Below are positions 8,386 through 19,769 of a DNA stretch of 64,000 nt, one piece after another. The notes under the pieces are model-generated. The model did no database searches, was not told where the DNA came from, and saw nothing but the letters and a program-made list of their open reading frames with translations. Positions within the stretch are counted from its first letter, which is position 1; every line of letters starts with the position of its first letter. This DNA comes from Meconema thalassinum (taxonomy: Eukaryota; Arthropoda; Insecta; Orthoptera; Tettigoniidae), in assembly GCA_946902985.2 (NCBI GenBank), contig OX336389.2:168712704-168776703 (forward strand), read 5' to 3'. The translations under genes were made by a program, and so were the position numbers.

Positions 8386-8404
8386 TGTATGTCAACCCCT
8401 TGTT

Positions 8405-8720
8405 ATTTCCGTTTCCAAGGTGGTCGGAGATGAGATGCGATGAAATTCTATGTGGCGGATGGTTTTTAAGGCCGGATGTTCTTCCTGACGACAACCTCTT
8501 GAGAGGAGTTAATGAGAGATGAAATGAATGAAGATGTATGAATGTGGAAGGAAGCGACCGTGACCTGTCAGAAGGTACCGTCCCAGCATTTTTCTGGAGT
8601 TGAAAATTGGGAAACCATGGAAAACCATTTCAAGAACGACCAACGGTGGGGCTCAAACCCACGTCCACCGAGTCCTCAGGTAGCTTGGCCTCATGGCTTA
8701 GCGCTGCGCTTTAGCGAGCG
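8405..8720. repeat. Compound SINE remnants
   Basis: About 8410-8535 matches the 3' end of the SINE at 4193-4475. About 8540-8720 is the minus-strand SINE also seen at 4480-4690, with the reverse B box at about 8648-8660. The order is the same as at 4.2-4.7 kb. Confidence 0.6.
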
Positions 8721-8771
8721 TAGTACTACTGTCGGTAATAATGATAATAATAATAATAATAATAATGATGA

Positions 8772-9809
8772 TGCGCCTCCCTTTCCATTTCCTATCTCTC
8801 TTTCGCTCAGCTGTACTGAAATAGCTAGGGATTTACCGCTCATCAGACATACTGCAAGTGCTTGCATGAGTCAGGCAGATAAGATACATTTACGTGTGCA
8901 GAGTCGAGTCGAATCAGCATCTTTCGTGTTAATCATAAAACAGAGGTGTCCAATTAGTTTTACTGTAGATAAAAAATGAAGGGTCCGGGGAAAGAAGGGA
9001 GAATGTCAAATAATGTAAAATATCCAGGAAACTATTTTTAAAGTTTCATTACTTATAATATGTACTTACAGAGGTATGCAAATTATTAGAATCAAATGAA
9101 GATTTTGAATCAGTCACATTTTTTATTCAAAGTCATTTTATTTTATTTTTATTACCCTATTTAGTAATTTTTTCTCCCCTGTGGACTAACAACGTTTCCC
9201 ATAAGGATTCTCATCTGAAAATTTCCAAAATTGGAGATTCTGAGGGACACCTGAGCTGGGTCAATTTTTCTTTTTTTTTTATTGACTTTGGAATGTATCC
9301 TCTAAATCAGGTGATTTCAATCCATTGTCCACGAATAGTTCACGAGTGGACAATCAGTAATAAAAGACTTCCAATCTCTCTGGTCTAAATTCAGACGAAA
9401 ACTAAAATAAAGTAACCAAAACAAAACATGTGGCATTCTGCATTAGGAAGGCTCCTCTTTTAGTGGAAACTGTAAGTTATTAGTTTAGTTTACTGTCAGA
9501 TTCTTTAAAAACATGTTATTAAGGCTGTTGATTAAACATTTAAAATAATATCAGCGCCTTGCAAAACATTTCAACTGCACTAAGTCACAAAGCGCACAAA
9601 GTAAATGTTGGAAAACTGCCATCGAGTCTAATAATTTGTACACCCCTGTATAACTTATGTACGCGTCAACTTGAAACGTAATTTTCTCACGACCCTCATT
9701 GTTCTTAGCCAGACATAATTGTGCCTTCAATACGTCACAAAGAGGCCCACCAGATCGCGCTGATATCTAGATTTTACATTTTGAGTGACATTCCCCCTTT
9801 TTCCCGTGG
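8772..9809. other. AT-rich sequence, no gene seen
   Basis: No open frame with a recognisable domain and no repeat structure was recognised. Confidence 0.4.
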
Positions 9810-9822
9810 ACCCTTCAAATAC

Positions 9823-10144
9823 TGAAAATGAAAATCCACAGCCTGCTTCCAGTCGACCGACCGGGTCAGGGAATGGAATGAATGAAGCCTCAATCTAGTA
9901 GTGAGGATGTGAACTGTGCCTCTGCCGAAGCCTGTCGCACTCTCCTGGGGCAATGATTAAATGAATGACAGATGAAATGAAATGACAGTGGAGAGTGTTG
10001 AGACAGGGAAAACCAGAGTACCCGGAGAAAAACCTGTCTGCCTCCGCTTTGATCAGCACAAATCTCAGATGGAGTGACCGGGATTTGGACCAAGGACCCA
10101 GCGGTGAGAGGCCGGCGTGCTGCCGCCTAAGCCACGGAGGCTAC
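9823..10144 (-). mobile_element. SINE family 3 copy (minus)
   Basis: On the minus strand it begins GCCTCCGTGGCTTAGGCGGC, has a B-box-like GGTCCAAATCCCGG, and ends with the CATTTCATCTGTCATTCATT body and GGATTTTCATTTTCA. It is flanked by an exact 13-bp target duplication (ACCCTTCAAATAC, 9810-9822 and 10145-10157). Other copies are at 17994-18295 and 21693-22021. Confidence 0.85.
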
Positions 10145-10157
10145 ACCCTTCAAATAC

Positions 10158-10564
10158 CATTTCACAAAATGATAAAACTTCTGACTGTCAAAACTTGTAA
10201 TGAAAACACTATTTATTATTCCTGTTCGTGCAACGGCATTTGAATTGAAGAAAGGATGTCCGAGACTGTGTTTGTGTTTATGAGCACTTTTTAGCTCGTA
10301 TGATGAGAACAACAAATTTCATTCTAAGAGCACCAGGTTGACAACGCTTGATGTGGATCAACCAAGTGGGTGCGTGCACCCAGATCTCATATCATCTCCA
10401 ACCAATCGCACTACTACAAGTACGTAGGCAGGCTGCCTAAATTAGTACGATCGCTTGGAGAAGATAACTCCACTCATCTGGCTGCGCAGGAGTATTCAAA
10501 CTCGCCCTAACTAGGGATGGCCCTGAGGATTTGGGGATCAAACTCGATCACATATAAAATGGGT
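10158..10564. other. Unassigned sequence
   Basis: No gene, RNA gene or repeat could be supported in this stretch. Confidence 0.4.
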
Positions 10565-10884
10565 ATATGTTTACCCCGTGCTGTTGGGGTAGCGCTCCTG
10601 CCTCGCACTCGGAGACCACGGGTTCGATTCCTGGCCCCGTCAGTGTTCATAGAAACTGCCGTGAAGGCTGGAACGGCGTGCACTCTGCCTCGTGAGGACA
10701 ATTGAGTAGCTGTCTGACAGTGAGGCAGCGAACCGGTCACGGAGACCAAGATTAACTGCCAAAGGGACCCGACGCGCGGACCACACCCCACCCCAATAAT
10801 TGTAGGTCAAATGGATGGGCGGCGGTTGCTTGGTAGGTCTAGGCCCTTCATGGGCTGTAGTGACACGGCGTTTGGTTTGGTTTA
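10565..10884 (+). mobile_element. SINE family 4 copy (+), GGTTTGGTTT end
   Basis: tRNA-like head CCGTGCTGTTGGGGTAGCG, B box GGGTTCGATTCCTGG at about 10620, and a body with GAGTAGCTGTCTGACAGTGAG ending GGGCTGTAGTGACACGGCGTTTGG and a GGTTTGGTTT tail. From memory, SINEs of this type are widespread in insects. It abuts the half MITE at 10887. Confidence 0.7.
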
Positions 10885-10886
10885 TA

Positions 10887-11000
10887 CCAGGTGAATCAGC
10901 TGTCCATGATAATATTGTTTTATGCAGCCCAACTTACGCGTGTTGTCAGGAAGGTCGATATTTCTCTGCTTGCATCCCGTGTGGGATTGACTATTGGTAA
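10887..11000 (+). mobile_element. Half copy of the palindromic MITE
   Basis: Starts CCAGGTGAATCAGC after TA (10885-10886) and follows the right half of the 6228-6535 element in reverse orientation to about 10985. The other half is missing. Confidence 0.65.
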
Positions 11001-11414
11001 ATATTTATGTTATTCAATCCACCTTCAACACTACAGTATGTAGATTATTATTATTATTTAACCGAGCATGTTTCGATATTCAATGATATCTTCTTAAAAT
11101 TAACATTAGATGTCGCAACTACAGTTTAGAAACATCTTCTAGTGCTTGAACATTTTTATTTATATAACCGATTTTGAAATTTCATTTTAATCAAATTATT
11201 GTACGGATATCCATTTTTATTTTATTAATGTTAAGCGCTGAGAAAGATATCATTGTAGATTGAAACATGTTCGTTTAACCCTTTATAGGGCAAAACTATT
11301 TTTTATTTTTATGTGTTTTATATTTTGATTTATTTTAATTATTTTAATTGTTAATATTATTATCTTTCGTTTCTCTAATTTTAATGGTAATATATTTATT
11401 TTTATTTTTCAATT
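11001..11414. other. AT-rich repeat flanking the Tc1 insertion
   Basis: About 10996-11045 matches the complement of about 14562-14602 (GGTGGATT, AATAACAT, AATATTTACC). The stretch reads GTTTAACCCTTTATAGGGC at about 11272-11291, and CCATAAAGGGTTAATC resumes at about 13237, so the Tc1 element probably interrupts an older repeat. Confidence 0.45.
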
Positions 11415-11416
11415 TA

Positions 11417-12881
11417 CACACATCAAAAAAAGTTTTGCATCACCTCGGTTCCAAGAGTACCGGAACCGTTAAATACAAAGGGAATAGAGATCAACACAAA
11501 CAACATTTCAGCTCGTTTTATTGCTCATGAGACCCACACATTGCATGTTGTACCATCATACAGCTAGACTTTCAGCATTTGTGGTCCAGATTGCAGTACA
11601 CACCACTACCTCTAATACCCAGTAGCACGTCCTCTTGCATTGATGCATGCCTGTATTCGCCGTGGCATACTATCCACAAGTTCATCAAGACACTGTTGGT
11701 CCAAATTGTCCCACTCCTCAACGACAATTCGGCGTAAATCTCTCAGAGTGGTTGGTGGGTCAAGACGTCCATAAACAGCCCTTTTCAACATATCCCAGGC
11801 ATGTTCGATAGGGTTCATGTCTGGCGAACATGCTGGCCACTGTAGTCGAGCGATGTCGTTATCTTGAAGGAACGCATTCACAAGATGTGCACGATGAAGT
11901 CGAGAATTGTCGTCCATGAAGACAAATGCCTCTCCAATATTCTGCCGATATGGTTGCACTATGGGTCGGAGGATGTCATTCAGGTATCGGAAAGCCGTTT
12001 CGGAGCCTTCCATGACCACCAGTGGCGTACGTCGGCCCCACATAATGCCACCCCAAAACATCAGGGAACCACCACCTTGCTGCACTCGCTGGACAGTGTG
12101 TCTAAGACGTTCAGCCTGACCAGGGTGCCTCCAAACACGTCTCCGACGATTGTCTGGTTGAAGGCATATGCGACACTCATCGGCGAAGAGAACGTGATGC
12201 CAATTCCGTGGGGTCCATTCAGCATGTTGTTGGGCCCATCTGTACCGCGCTGCATGGTGTCGGGGTTGCAAAGCTGGACCTCGCCATGGACGTCGGGAGT
12301 GAAGTTGCGCATCATGCAGCCTATTGCGCACAGTTTGAGTTGAAACACGACGTCCTGTGGCTGAACGAAACGCATTATTCAACATGGTGGCATTGCTGTC
12401 AGGGTTCCTCCGAGCGGCAATCCGTAAGTAGCGGTCATCCACTACAGTAGTAGCCCTTGGGCGGCCTGAGCGAGGCCTGTCATCGACAGTTCCTGTATCT
12501 CTGTACCTCCTCCATGTCCGAACAACATCGCTTTGGTTCACTCTGAGACGCCTGGAAACTTCCCTTGTTGAGAGCCCTTCTTGACACAAAGTAACAATGC
12601 GGACGCGATCGAACTGCGGTATTGACCTTCTAGGCATGGTAGAACTACAGACAACATGAGCAGCGTACCTTCGTCCTGGTGGAATGACTGGAACTGATCG
12701 GCTGTCGTACCCCCTCCGTCTAATAGGCCCTGCTCATGCATGGTTGTTTACATCTTTGAGCAGTTTTAGTGACATCTATGAACAGTCAAAGGGACTGTAT
12801 CTTGGATACAATATACACAGTCAACGTCTATATGCCGGAGATCTGGGAACCGAGGTGATGCAAAACTTTTTTTGATGTGTG
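11417..12881 (-). mobile_element. Complete Tc1-like transposon
   Basis: A 1465-bp element with perfect 36-bp terminal inverted repeats (11417-11452 and 12846-12881), beginning CACACATCAAAAAAAG. It is flanked by TA at 11415-11416 and 12882-12883, the target duplication of the Tc1/mariner superfamily. It carries one intact transposase on the minus strand. Identical TIRs, correct target duplications and an open frame indicate a young, possibly still active copy. Confidence 0.95.
11612..12637 (-). CDS. Tc1-like DD34E transposase
   Basis: A 341-aa transposase that would cut and paste the surrounding element, acting in the nucleus on its terminal repeats. Residues about 8-50 form a paired-type helix-turn-helix (STREVSRRLRV). 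A GRPR motif is at 58-61, and a second helix-turn-helix region is at about 65-115. The catalytic acids are D153 (FADE), D243 (MDDN) and E278 (NPIEH), with 34 residues between the last two. WGGI and SPDMNP motifs are in place. The length is the family norm. The start is the ATG at 12635-12637, giving MPRRS, and no stop or frameshift interrupts it. It is one exon filling most of the space between the TIRs. A bipartite nuclear signal was not checked. No other transposase in the window could serve the MITEs here. Confidence 0.95.
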   Translation of the reverse strand: MPRRSIPQFDRVRIVTLCQEGLSTREVSRRLRVNQSDVVRTWRRYRDTGTVDDRPRSGRPRATTVVDDRYLRIAARRNPDSNATMLNNAFRSATGRRVSTQTVRNRLHDAQLHSRRPWRGPALQPRHHAARYRWAQQHAEWTPRNWHHVLFADECRICLQPDNRRRRVWRHPGQAERLRHTVQRVQQGGGSLMFWGGIMWGRRTPLVVMEGSETAFRYLNDILRPIVQPYRQNIGEAFVFMDDNSRLHRAHLVNAFLQDNDIARLQWPACSPDMNPIEHAWDMLKRAVYGRLDPPTTLRDLRRIVVEEWDNLDQQCLDELVDSMPRRIQACINARGRATGY

Positions 12882-12883
12882 TA

Positions 12884-13239
12884 TGTTCTAATAGAATTAA
12901 TTTTGATATTTTTATTGAATTAAATAATTAAGTTTTTTCGAATTGATTTTTACAATTATTTTTATAATTCTTTTATTATTGTAATTGTATTTTTATAATT
13001 TTTATTTCTATATTTATATTTTACTTTTACACTTTAATTGTTACTGTTTTTAGTTTTTTTCTTTTTAATTTTATCCAACACATTACATCAAGTAGATGCG
13101 TAGGTATATTTGATTTTTAGAAATACTAGCACTTCGGCATGAAAATTCTCGCATATTTGGCTTGTAGATTCAACTATCAGAATCTTTGAAAGCGTAAACT
13201 GTCCTTATGACAGGTGGTTAATATAGAGACCACTATCCC
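12884..13239. other. AT-rich sequence right of the Tc1 element
   Basis: Very T-rich; no gene or clear repeat. Confidence 0.4.
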
Positions 13240-13478
13240 ATAAAGGGTTAATCTCTACATAGGCTAGTATAAAACAAAGTCCCCGATTCTTGGATGTCAC
13301 GGGTAATCTCGAGAACCACTGGATGGATTTTGATGCGGTTTTCACCATTCTGTAAGGGATTTTTCGAGAAAGGTTTCTGTAGAAAAACAATTCATGACCA
13401 GAGAAAGCTGAGCAGTAACGATTTCAGTGAATCGAGTCGAAGACAAACCTGCCGTGGGTGTGCCGTTAAAGCTTACGC
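13240..13478 (-). repeat. Dispersed repeat (TAGTATAAAACAAAG family)
   Basis: This about 200-bp sequence recurs in the opposite orientation at about 24670-24895 and about 25250-25480. Shared pieces are the GATTTTGATGCGGTTTTCACC segment and its complement, the CTTTGTTTTATAC end and the ATCGTTACTGCT segment. It is non-coding and its class is undetermined. Confidence 0.6.
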
Positions 13479-13480
13479 TT

Positions 13481-14507
13481 GGTACAAGCCGGACGTTTGT
13501 TTTAGACGACTGCCCTTGAACTTGAAGCTTGCGGGTGAGCCTGTACTGCTCGAGTCCAAGCTCTATGAACTTGCGGGATGAGGAGAAAGAGCAAGGAAGG
13601 GTCGGGCGTGAAGAGAAGGATCTGTCCACAGCCCACCGTGATATATGGTATTCCTTTCTATTCCAATACTGCTAACATTCGGCCGTTGCTCAAACCACTG
13701 TGGTGTTAGGAATGACTGAGTGAGTGACCGACCTATGTATATGGTTCTGTACTATGCACGGATCGAGAAACCTCATCACTTGTCAACACCACTACTACAG
13801 GCCGGACGTTTGTTTTAGACGAGTGAAAAATCTTCATGGAAGCCTGGAGGCGAGTTACTTCAGTACCTGTGTTGTTACCAGCTGCCCCAAGCGGCCCGAT
13901 GATTGACAAAGCTGTCTCACACTCCTACTTTTTTTTTTTTAGCGTATGCCCGAGGACATGTTCGGCTCGCCAGTTTTGTAGCTGCTTCGAGACGGACACC
14001 CGATGGGTGAGCTACAAGTACCGTTGGGGAGGGAAGTTGGAAGGGAAGGACGAGGAGTTGGAAGGTAGCGGCTGTGGCCCATAGTTAGGGACCAACCCCG
14101 GCATTTGCCTGGAAGGAAGATGGGAAACCACAGAAGACCATCTTCAAGGTTGCCGGCGGGGGGATTCGAACCTCCTCGCCTCCCGGATGTGAGCGACTGC
14201 CAGCAGTCATGCCGTAACGACCACAGCTAACTCACCCGGTACACTCCTACTGAAGTACAGTCATTGGCAAATATAATGACGTTCTGTTCGTAAATACGTA
14301 ACGTGTACTTCCGCGTCACACAATACTTCGACGTTGACTGTACTGTCTGCAAGTCGGTGTCGCCACGTGCCCAAGTCTGGAATTCCATTACATCAGACCG
14401 GTGGTGACAACTATGAAGCGATAGCGCGAGAGAGATACAGTGTACAGGCTCACCCGCAAGCTTCAAGGTCAAGGGCAGTTGTCTAAAACAAACGTCCGGC
14501 CTGTTAA
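13481..14507. mobile_element. TIR element with a nested SINE
   Basis: The sequence from about 13487 (GCCGGACGTTTGTTTTAGAC, on through GAAGCTTGCGGGTGAGCC to about 13543) recurs inverted at about 14447-14504, giving about 58-bp terminal inverted repeats. A third, short direct copy of GGCCGGACGTTTG is at 13801. SINE family 1 sits inside (13930-14240). Short frames that start in the TIRs are not genes. Confidence 0.6.
13930..14240 (-). mobile_element. SINE family 1 copy (minus)
   Basis: Same family as 4865-5194, with reverse B box GGGATTCGAACCTCC at about 14160. It is flanked by exact 11-bp target duplications ACACTCCTACT (13919-13929 and 14241-14251). Confidence 0.85.
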
Positions 14508-14509
14508 CC

Positions 14510-15405
14510 ATTAAAGATACCGGGCGACGCTAGTTGCTAGTTAATAATAAGCCACATATTTTAGTATTGACAAGGTGGATTAAATAACATTAATATTTAC
14601 CATCACACATTTGTTCCTTGTGATATGGCTGGCATGTATGCAAAGCCTCAGCGATATCGGGAGATTCACGTTAGCGTAAGTACGTCCCATGACGTAATGG
14701 AGCTCCTATGACTGATATCACTAGCATTCACAAACATATGTGTCCGATATAATTATTTACCTACTTAAATAGGGGCGAAAGTTACCACTTATTTTAAAGT
14801 ACCATTATTTCTTGGAATTTGAAGGCCTGCAGCCTAAACCCTCGCATAATGGAGCGGGACTTCTGTATTTATGTTACGTAATGGAATGTAAACGACACTC
14901 GTCTCTCGTCAGATGACGGTGTGTATGTAGCGTGCAGCACCAAGATAGCGGCTTGCTGTGGAGGAGAGGGGATTACCCTGGGACTTACTTCAATTGCAGC
15001 ACTAAATGACACCTCACTTCCATTAAGTAGCTTGCTCGTCTCCTTTCACTTAGTTATCCCTCCGTTAATTAATCTCAGTCGTAACACTGCTTGTAGCCGC
15101 GAGCATCATTTCTCCCTTCTTCCTCCTCAATCACTCGATTCGACCATCTTGGAGTTATGACCTATCGCTATAAAGACAAGGTGTAGGCCTACTCCATTGG
15201 TTGTATTATGTATTCCGATTGATTGGTGATTGCCAGCACGATCCTTAAATCTATATAACTTTTCTGGCCCGCCATGAATAATGCTACTGTCTGAAACAAT
15301 AAGATCAAGGAGAATTAATTAACAGAGAATGAAATAAATAGATCGTTGGTGGAGTCCACTTCAGTACAGGAACAGCCGCAAATGAGCCAAGTCTACAAAA
15401 CCACA
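14510..15405. other. Unassigned sequence
   Basis: No gene supported. Bases 14562-14602 share a repeat with about 10996-11045 (inverted). The plus frame at 14921-15160 has no recognisable domain. Confidence 0.4.
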
Positions 15406-15445
15406 TTGTCAACTCAATTAATTTAAGTGTTTGTTTAAGTACTTG

Positions 15446-15826
15446 CCATGGTGAGTGAGAGGTTAACGTGTCGGACTACCAACCCCAAGCTTGCAGGTTC
15501 GCTCCTGGCTGTGGTAAGTGATTTTGAAAGGCGACAAAAATCACGACATGCAGGTCATACGTTGTTGACATGCTAAAGAATCCATTTGAATTCTGTAGGT
15601 CGTGTTCATAATGGCAAAATTAATGTCGGGATTTTCCGCCAACACAAAGTTCCTCCATTCTCTACTAGAAAGCGCTATAGTGCCAAGGAGCTTCGATATC
15701 TAACCTCCTTGACTTTCGTACCGTTCCAAGGAACGACGAAATTCGACATGCAAGCTGACCTATGGGTGTCAAATAACAAAGCTTGCACTCGGCACCCGAG
15801 GCCATACGATATTATTATTATTACTT
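15446..15826 (+). mobile_element. tRNA-like SINE inserted in the minisatellite
   Basis: Head CCATGGTGAGTGAGAGGTTAACG with a B-box-like GCAGGTTCGCTCCTGG, ending (ATT)nACTT at about 15808-15826. Minisatellite sequence lies on both sides (15408-15444 and from 15827), so the SINE entered an existing array. It resembles the 23236-23450 SINE in the TTAAAGAA/CTAAAGAA region. Confidence 0.55.
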
Positions 15827-17600
15827 AACTAACTTGTCAACGCAGTTAATTTAAGTGTTTCTTTGAGTGATTAACCTAATTAACTCGTCAACTCAGATAA
15901 TGTAAGTGTTTGAGTGATTAACCTAACTAAACTGTCAACTCAGATAATGTAAGTGTTAGAGTGATTAACCTAACTAAAATGTCAACTCAGATAATGTAAG
16001 TGTTTGAGTGATTAACCTAACTAAACTGTCAACTCAGATAATGTAAGTGTTTGAGTGATTAACCTAACTAAACTGTCAATTCAGTTAATGTAAGTGTTTG
16101 TTTAAGTGTCTAACCTAACTAACCTGTCAACTCAGATAGTGTAAGTGTTTGTTTAAGTGTTTAACCTAACTAACCTGTCAACTCAGATAATGTAAGTGTT
16201 TGAGTGATTAACCTAACTAACCTGTCAACTCAGATAATATAAGTGTTTGAGTGATTAACCTAACTAACATGTCAACTCAGATAATGTAAGTGTTTGTTTA
16301 AGTGTTTAACCTAACTAACCTGTCAACTCAGATAATGTAAGTGTTTGGGTGATTAACCTAACTAACCTGTCAACTCAGATAATGTAAGTGTTTGTTTAAG
16401 TGTTTAACCTAACTAACCTGTCAACTCAGATAATGTAAGTGTTTGGGTGATTAACCTAACTAACCTGTCAACTCAGATAATGTAAGTGTTTGTTTAAGTG
16501 TTTAACCTAACTAACCTGTCAACTCAGATAATGTAAGTGTTTGTTTAAGTGTTTAACCTAACTAACCTGTCAACTCAGATAATGTAAGTGTTTGAGTGAT
16601 TAACCTAACTAAACTGTCAACTCAGATAATGTAAGTGTTTGTTTAAGTGATTAACCTAACTAAACTGTCAACTCAGATAATATAAGTGTTTGAGTGATTA
16701 ACCTAACTAACATGTCAACTCAGATAATGTAAGTGTTTGTTTAAGTGTTTAACCTAACTAACCTGTCAACTCAGATAATGTAAGTGTTTGTTTAAGTGTT
16801 TAACCTAACTAACCTGTCAACTCAGATAATATAAGTGTTTGAGTGATTAACCTAACTAACCTGTCAACTCAGATAATGTAAGTGTTTGTTTAAATGTTTA
16901 ACCTAACTAACCTGTCAACTCAGATAATGTAAGTGTTTGTTTAAGTGTTTAACCTAACTAACCTGTCAACACAGATAATGTAAGTGTTTGAGTGATTAAC
17001 CTAACTAAACTGTCAACTCAGATAATGTAAGTGTTTGTTTAAGTGTTTAACCTAACTAACCTGTCAACACAGATAATGTAAGTGTTTGAGTGATTAACCT
17101 AACTAAACTGTCAACTCAGATAATGTAAGTGTTTGTTTAAGTGATTAACCTAACTAAACTGTCAACTCAGATAATGTAAGTGTTTGTTTAAGTGTTTAAC
17201 CTAACTAACCTGTCAACACAGATAATGTAAGTGTTTGCGTGATTAACCTAACTAAACTGTCAACTCAGATAATGTAAGTGTTTGTTTAAGTGATTAACCT
17301 AACTAAACTGTCAACTCAGATAATGTAAGTGTTTGAGTGATGAACCTAACTAACCTGTCAACTCAGATAATGTAAGTGTTTGTTTAAGTGTTTAACCTAA
17401 CTAACCTGTCAACACAGATAATGTAAGTGTTTGAGTGATTAAACTAACTAACCTGTCAACTCAGATAATGTAAGTGTTTGTTTAAGTGTTTAACCTAACT
17501 AACCTGTCAACACAGATAATTTAAGTGTTTGTTTAAGTGTTTAACATAAGTTAACTAACTTGTCATCTCAGATAATTTAAGTGTTTGTGTAAGTGATTAC
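15827..17600 (+). repeat. Minisatellite, interleaved 47- and 51-bp units
   Basis: About 36 units with the shared 40-bp core TTAACCTAACTAA...GATAATGTAAGTGTT. The 47-bp form ends TGAGTGA and the 51-bp form ends TGTTTAAGTGT. The two forms alternate irregularly. A first unit is split off at 15408-15444 by a SINE insertion. The core contains AACCTAACTAACC, a degenerate match to the arthropod telomere motif TTAGG on the other strand. Both array edges are more diverged than the middle, as expected from unequal exchange. Confidence 0.95.
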
Positions 17601-17993
17601 TTTCATTTATTCCGAATCTAATCGTTGAAAGCTATGTGACGATAAACGACACTTTTGCTACCTCAGGAGCTCGTAATGAACAATTTTGAAAAATAACGGT
17701 TAATAACAAAACATTCTAGAATGCAATCACTAATTTCTCTTCAGAATTTCCCTTTTTCAACTACAGGAAAATTCCGAAATGGTATTTTCTAATTCTACTT
17801 CCTTCCAACGCATTGTTCAGATTCGTTCAGCTTCATCTCTCATTCCTCCTCCGATGACGTTGGTGTCAGAAAGGGCATCCCGCCGTAATACCATTTACCA
17901 AACAGAAAACTTATTTCACCCCATCCCAAAATTCGTAGGATCGTGAATTATAAGGGATAGGAGTACGTATTTCCATCTTTTCTACTGTGCTCT
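17601..17993. other. Unassigned sequence, possible LINE 3' tail
   Basis: The stretch GATGACGTTGGTGTCAG, AGAAAGGGCATCC at about 17853-17880 resembles 3' ends of some arthropod non-LTR elements. This is from memory and weak. Confidence 0.3.
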
Positions 17994-18295
17994 GAAGCCT
18001 CCGTGGCTTAGGCGGCAGCACGCCGGCCTCTCACCGCTAGGTCCGTGGTTCAAATCCCGGTCACTCCATGTGTCACGGAGGCAGACAGGATTTTCTCCGG
18101 GTACTCCGGTTTTCCCCGTCACAATTTCATTCCAGCAACACTCTCCACTAACATTTCATTTCATCTGTCATTCATTTAATCATTGCCCCAGAGGAGTGCG
18201 ACAGGCTTCGGCAGCCGGCACAGTTCATATTCTCGCCACTAGATGGGGGCTTCATTCATTCCATTCCTGACCCGGTCGGAGTGGATTTTCATTCA
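17994..18295 (+). mobile_element. SINE family 3 copy (+)
   Basis: Begins GCCTCCGTGGCTTAGGCGGC; B box GGTTCAAATCCCGG at about 18047; ends GTGGATTTTCATTCATT. Flanks CTACTGTGCTCT and CCACTGTACTCT are a likely diverged target duplication. Confidence 0.8.
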
Positions 18296-18843
18296 TTTTT
18301 CCACTGTACTCTACAGTAGATGGGAATAACTATTCCCTTTGTCTTTGTCGGAGACATCGTCTTGCAAGTGAAGCGTTTCTCATCTGCTTTAATGACCAGT
18401 GCCCTTTCAACCATGCTGTGCTTGTGCTGTTCTGTGAGGTGATAGCAAAGAACGGCCAGTTCCATTTGACTGGCTTCATTACTCGTTCCACAATTTTCTC
18501 AGCAAGGAGCATGGCGCTGTCTTCAAGCAAACGTTAGAGCGTAATTGAGTCAGCCATGAGCATGTATAGGCCTAATAAGCTATTGTTCATCAAAGCGAGG
18601 TTACGTCAAAGATAGACGTAATTCTGAAGCAGAAATGCAGACGAGACAGTTCATATGCAGGGCATTACAGTAGGATGTGTCTTATCCAGGACATTGCCTT
18701 GGTGTCATTACGTTAGCTTGCATTTTTACCCAGATCATTAACATGGACGGTATTACAGTAGCATGTAATTGTAAAAAGAGGGTCATTGAACTGTCCCCAT
18801 ACACTTGTTTGAACTTCGCACTGGATTCATAAAAATACAGCGG
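18296..18843. other. Unassigned sequence
   Basis: No gene, RNA gene or repeat could be supported in this stretch. Confidence 0.4.
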
Positions 18844-18851
18844 AACTAGTC

Positions 18852-19123
18852 CATGGGCACCCGCAGGGATGGGAGGGGGGGGGGGAGGATGGAAGGGGGG
18901 CAAGGAGGGGCCGTGTCTCGCCCCCCCCCCCTGGAATCCCAAGAATATTTCGATTGTTCATTATCACTCCAGTTTATTTCATAAATTGAGGTTACTGATA
19001 GTTAACTGATTTAGATGTTGGGATAATTCCACTGTTTAATTTAACTGACAATGAGTAATTTGGGTTTATTTGAAAATATCTCCAGTCCTTTAGAAAATCG
19101 GAAAAATCCTGCGGGTGCCCATG
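18852..19123. mobile_element. hAT-like MITE
   Basis: Perfect 16-bp terminal inverted repeats CATGGGCACCCGCAGG (18852-18867 and complement at 19108-19123). The 8-bp flanks AACTAGTC and AACAAATC match at 6 of 8 positions, as for an old hAT target duplication. G-runs and C-runs at about 18870-18930 are subterminal and could form a quadruplex. There is no transposase. Confidence 0.65.
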
Positions 19124-19760
19124 AACAAATCACTACATGACGTCCTGTTTACAGATTGTGTACAAGGAAGATTTCATTGGAAATGCAAGCAGAGAGATTG
19201 AGCACAGGCTGTGGAGCTGCATACATTCTAAAAAAGAAAATTAATAACAATATTACGGTAATATGAAAATAATTAATGAAGAAATGAAATAAAACCGAAA
19301 TTTCCCATGGTACAAATTTTATATTTGAGATGCAGATCTGAATTTCAGGTGACATTTTAGACCTCATTCCTTAAAGGCAGGATGTTCCAGCCAAGTTGCT
19401 CGCCCGTGAGCAGCGGAGTACTTGCCGCCTTGTGTGAGTAAACCTGCAATATGCAATACAGCTCTGCTGTAGGGGCGGCTGTTATTAAGCGGTGGATACA
19501 TCAAGACTTACAGGAAGCGCATGGACTTGTACTATGACCATCGCCCAGTGACGTATTGGCTATCACCCCCAGTCCCTCTCCAACCGTGCTCCGAGCATCA
19601 CTGCTGAGTACTCGCGTGTACGCATACTCAAACTCGTGGATTTGGAACAGCCTGCTTAAAGGCATTGACTGTTGCTATGGTGTCAGACGTTGTCAAACAT
19701 TCTCGTACATCTCAGTTCTTTAGTAAACCTCCTAACATAACAGCTGTGCTAAAACTTTTC
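19124..19760. other. Unassigned sequence
   Basis: No gene, RNA gene or repeat could be supported. Confidence 0.4.
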
Positions 19761-19769
19761 AAAGAGTAT

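Noticed and set aside
8838..8880. Another CTGATGA hammerhead box on the minus strand near 8840
   Set aside because: There is no GAAA box at the right distance and no flanking helices.
15408..17600. CRISPR array or true telomere
   Set aside because: Units are contiguous with no unique spacers in a eukaryotic context, and pure TTAGG runs are absent.
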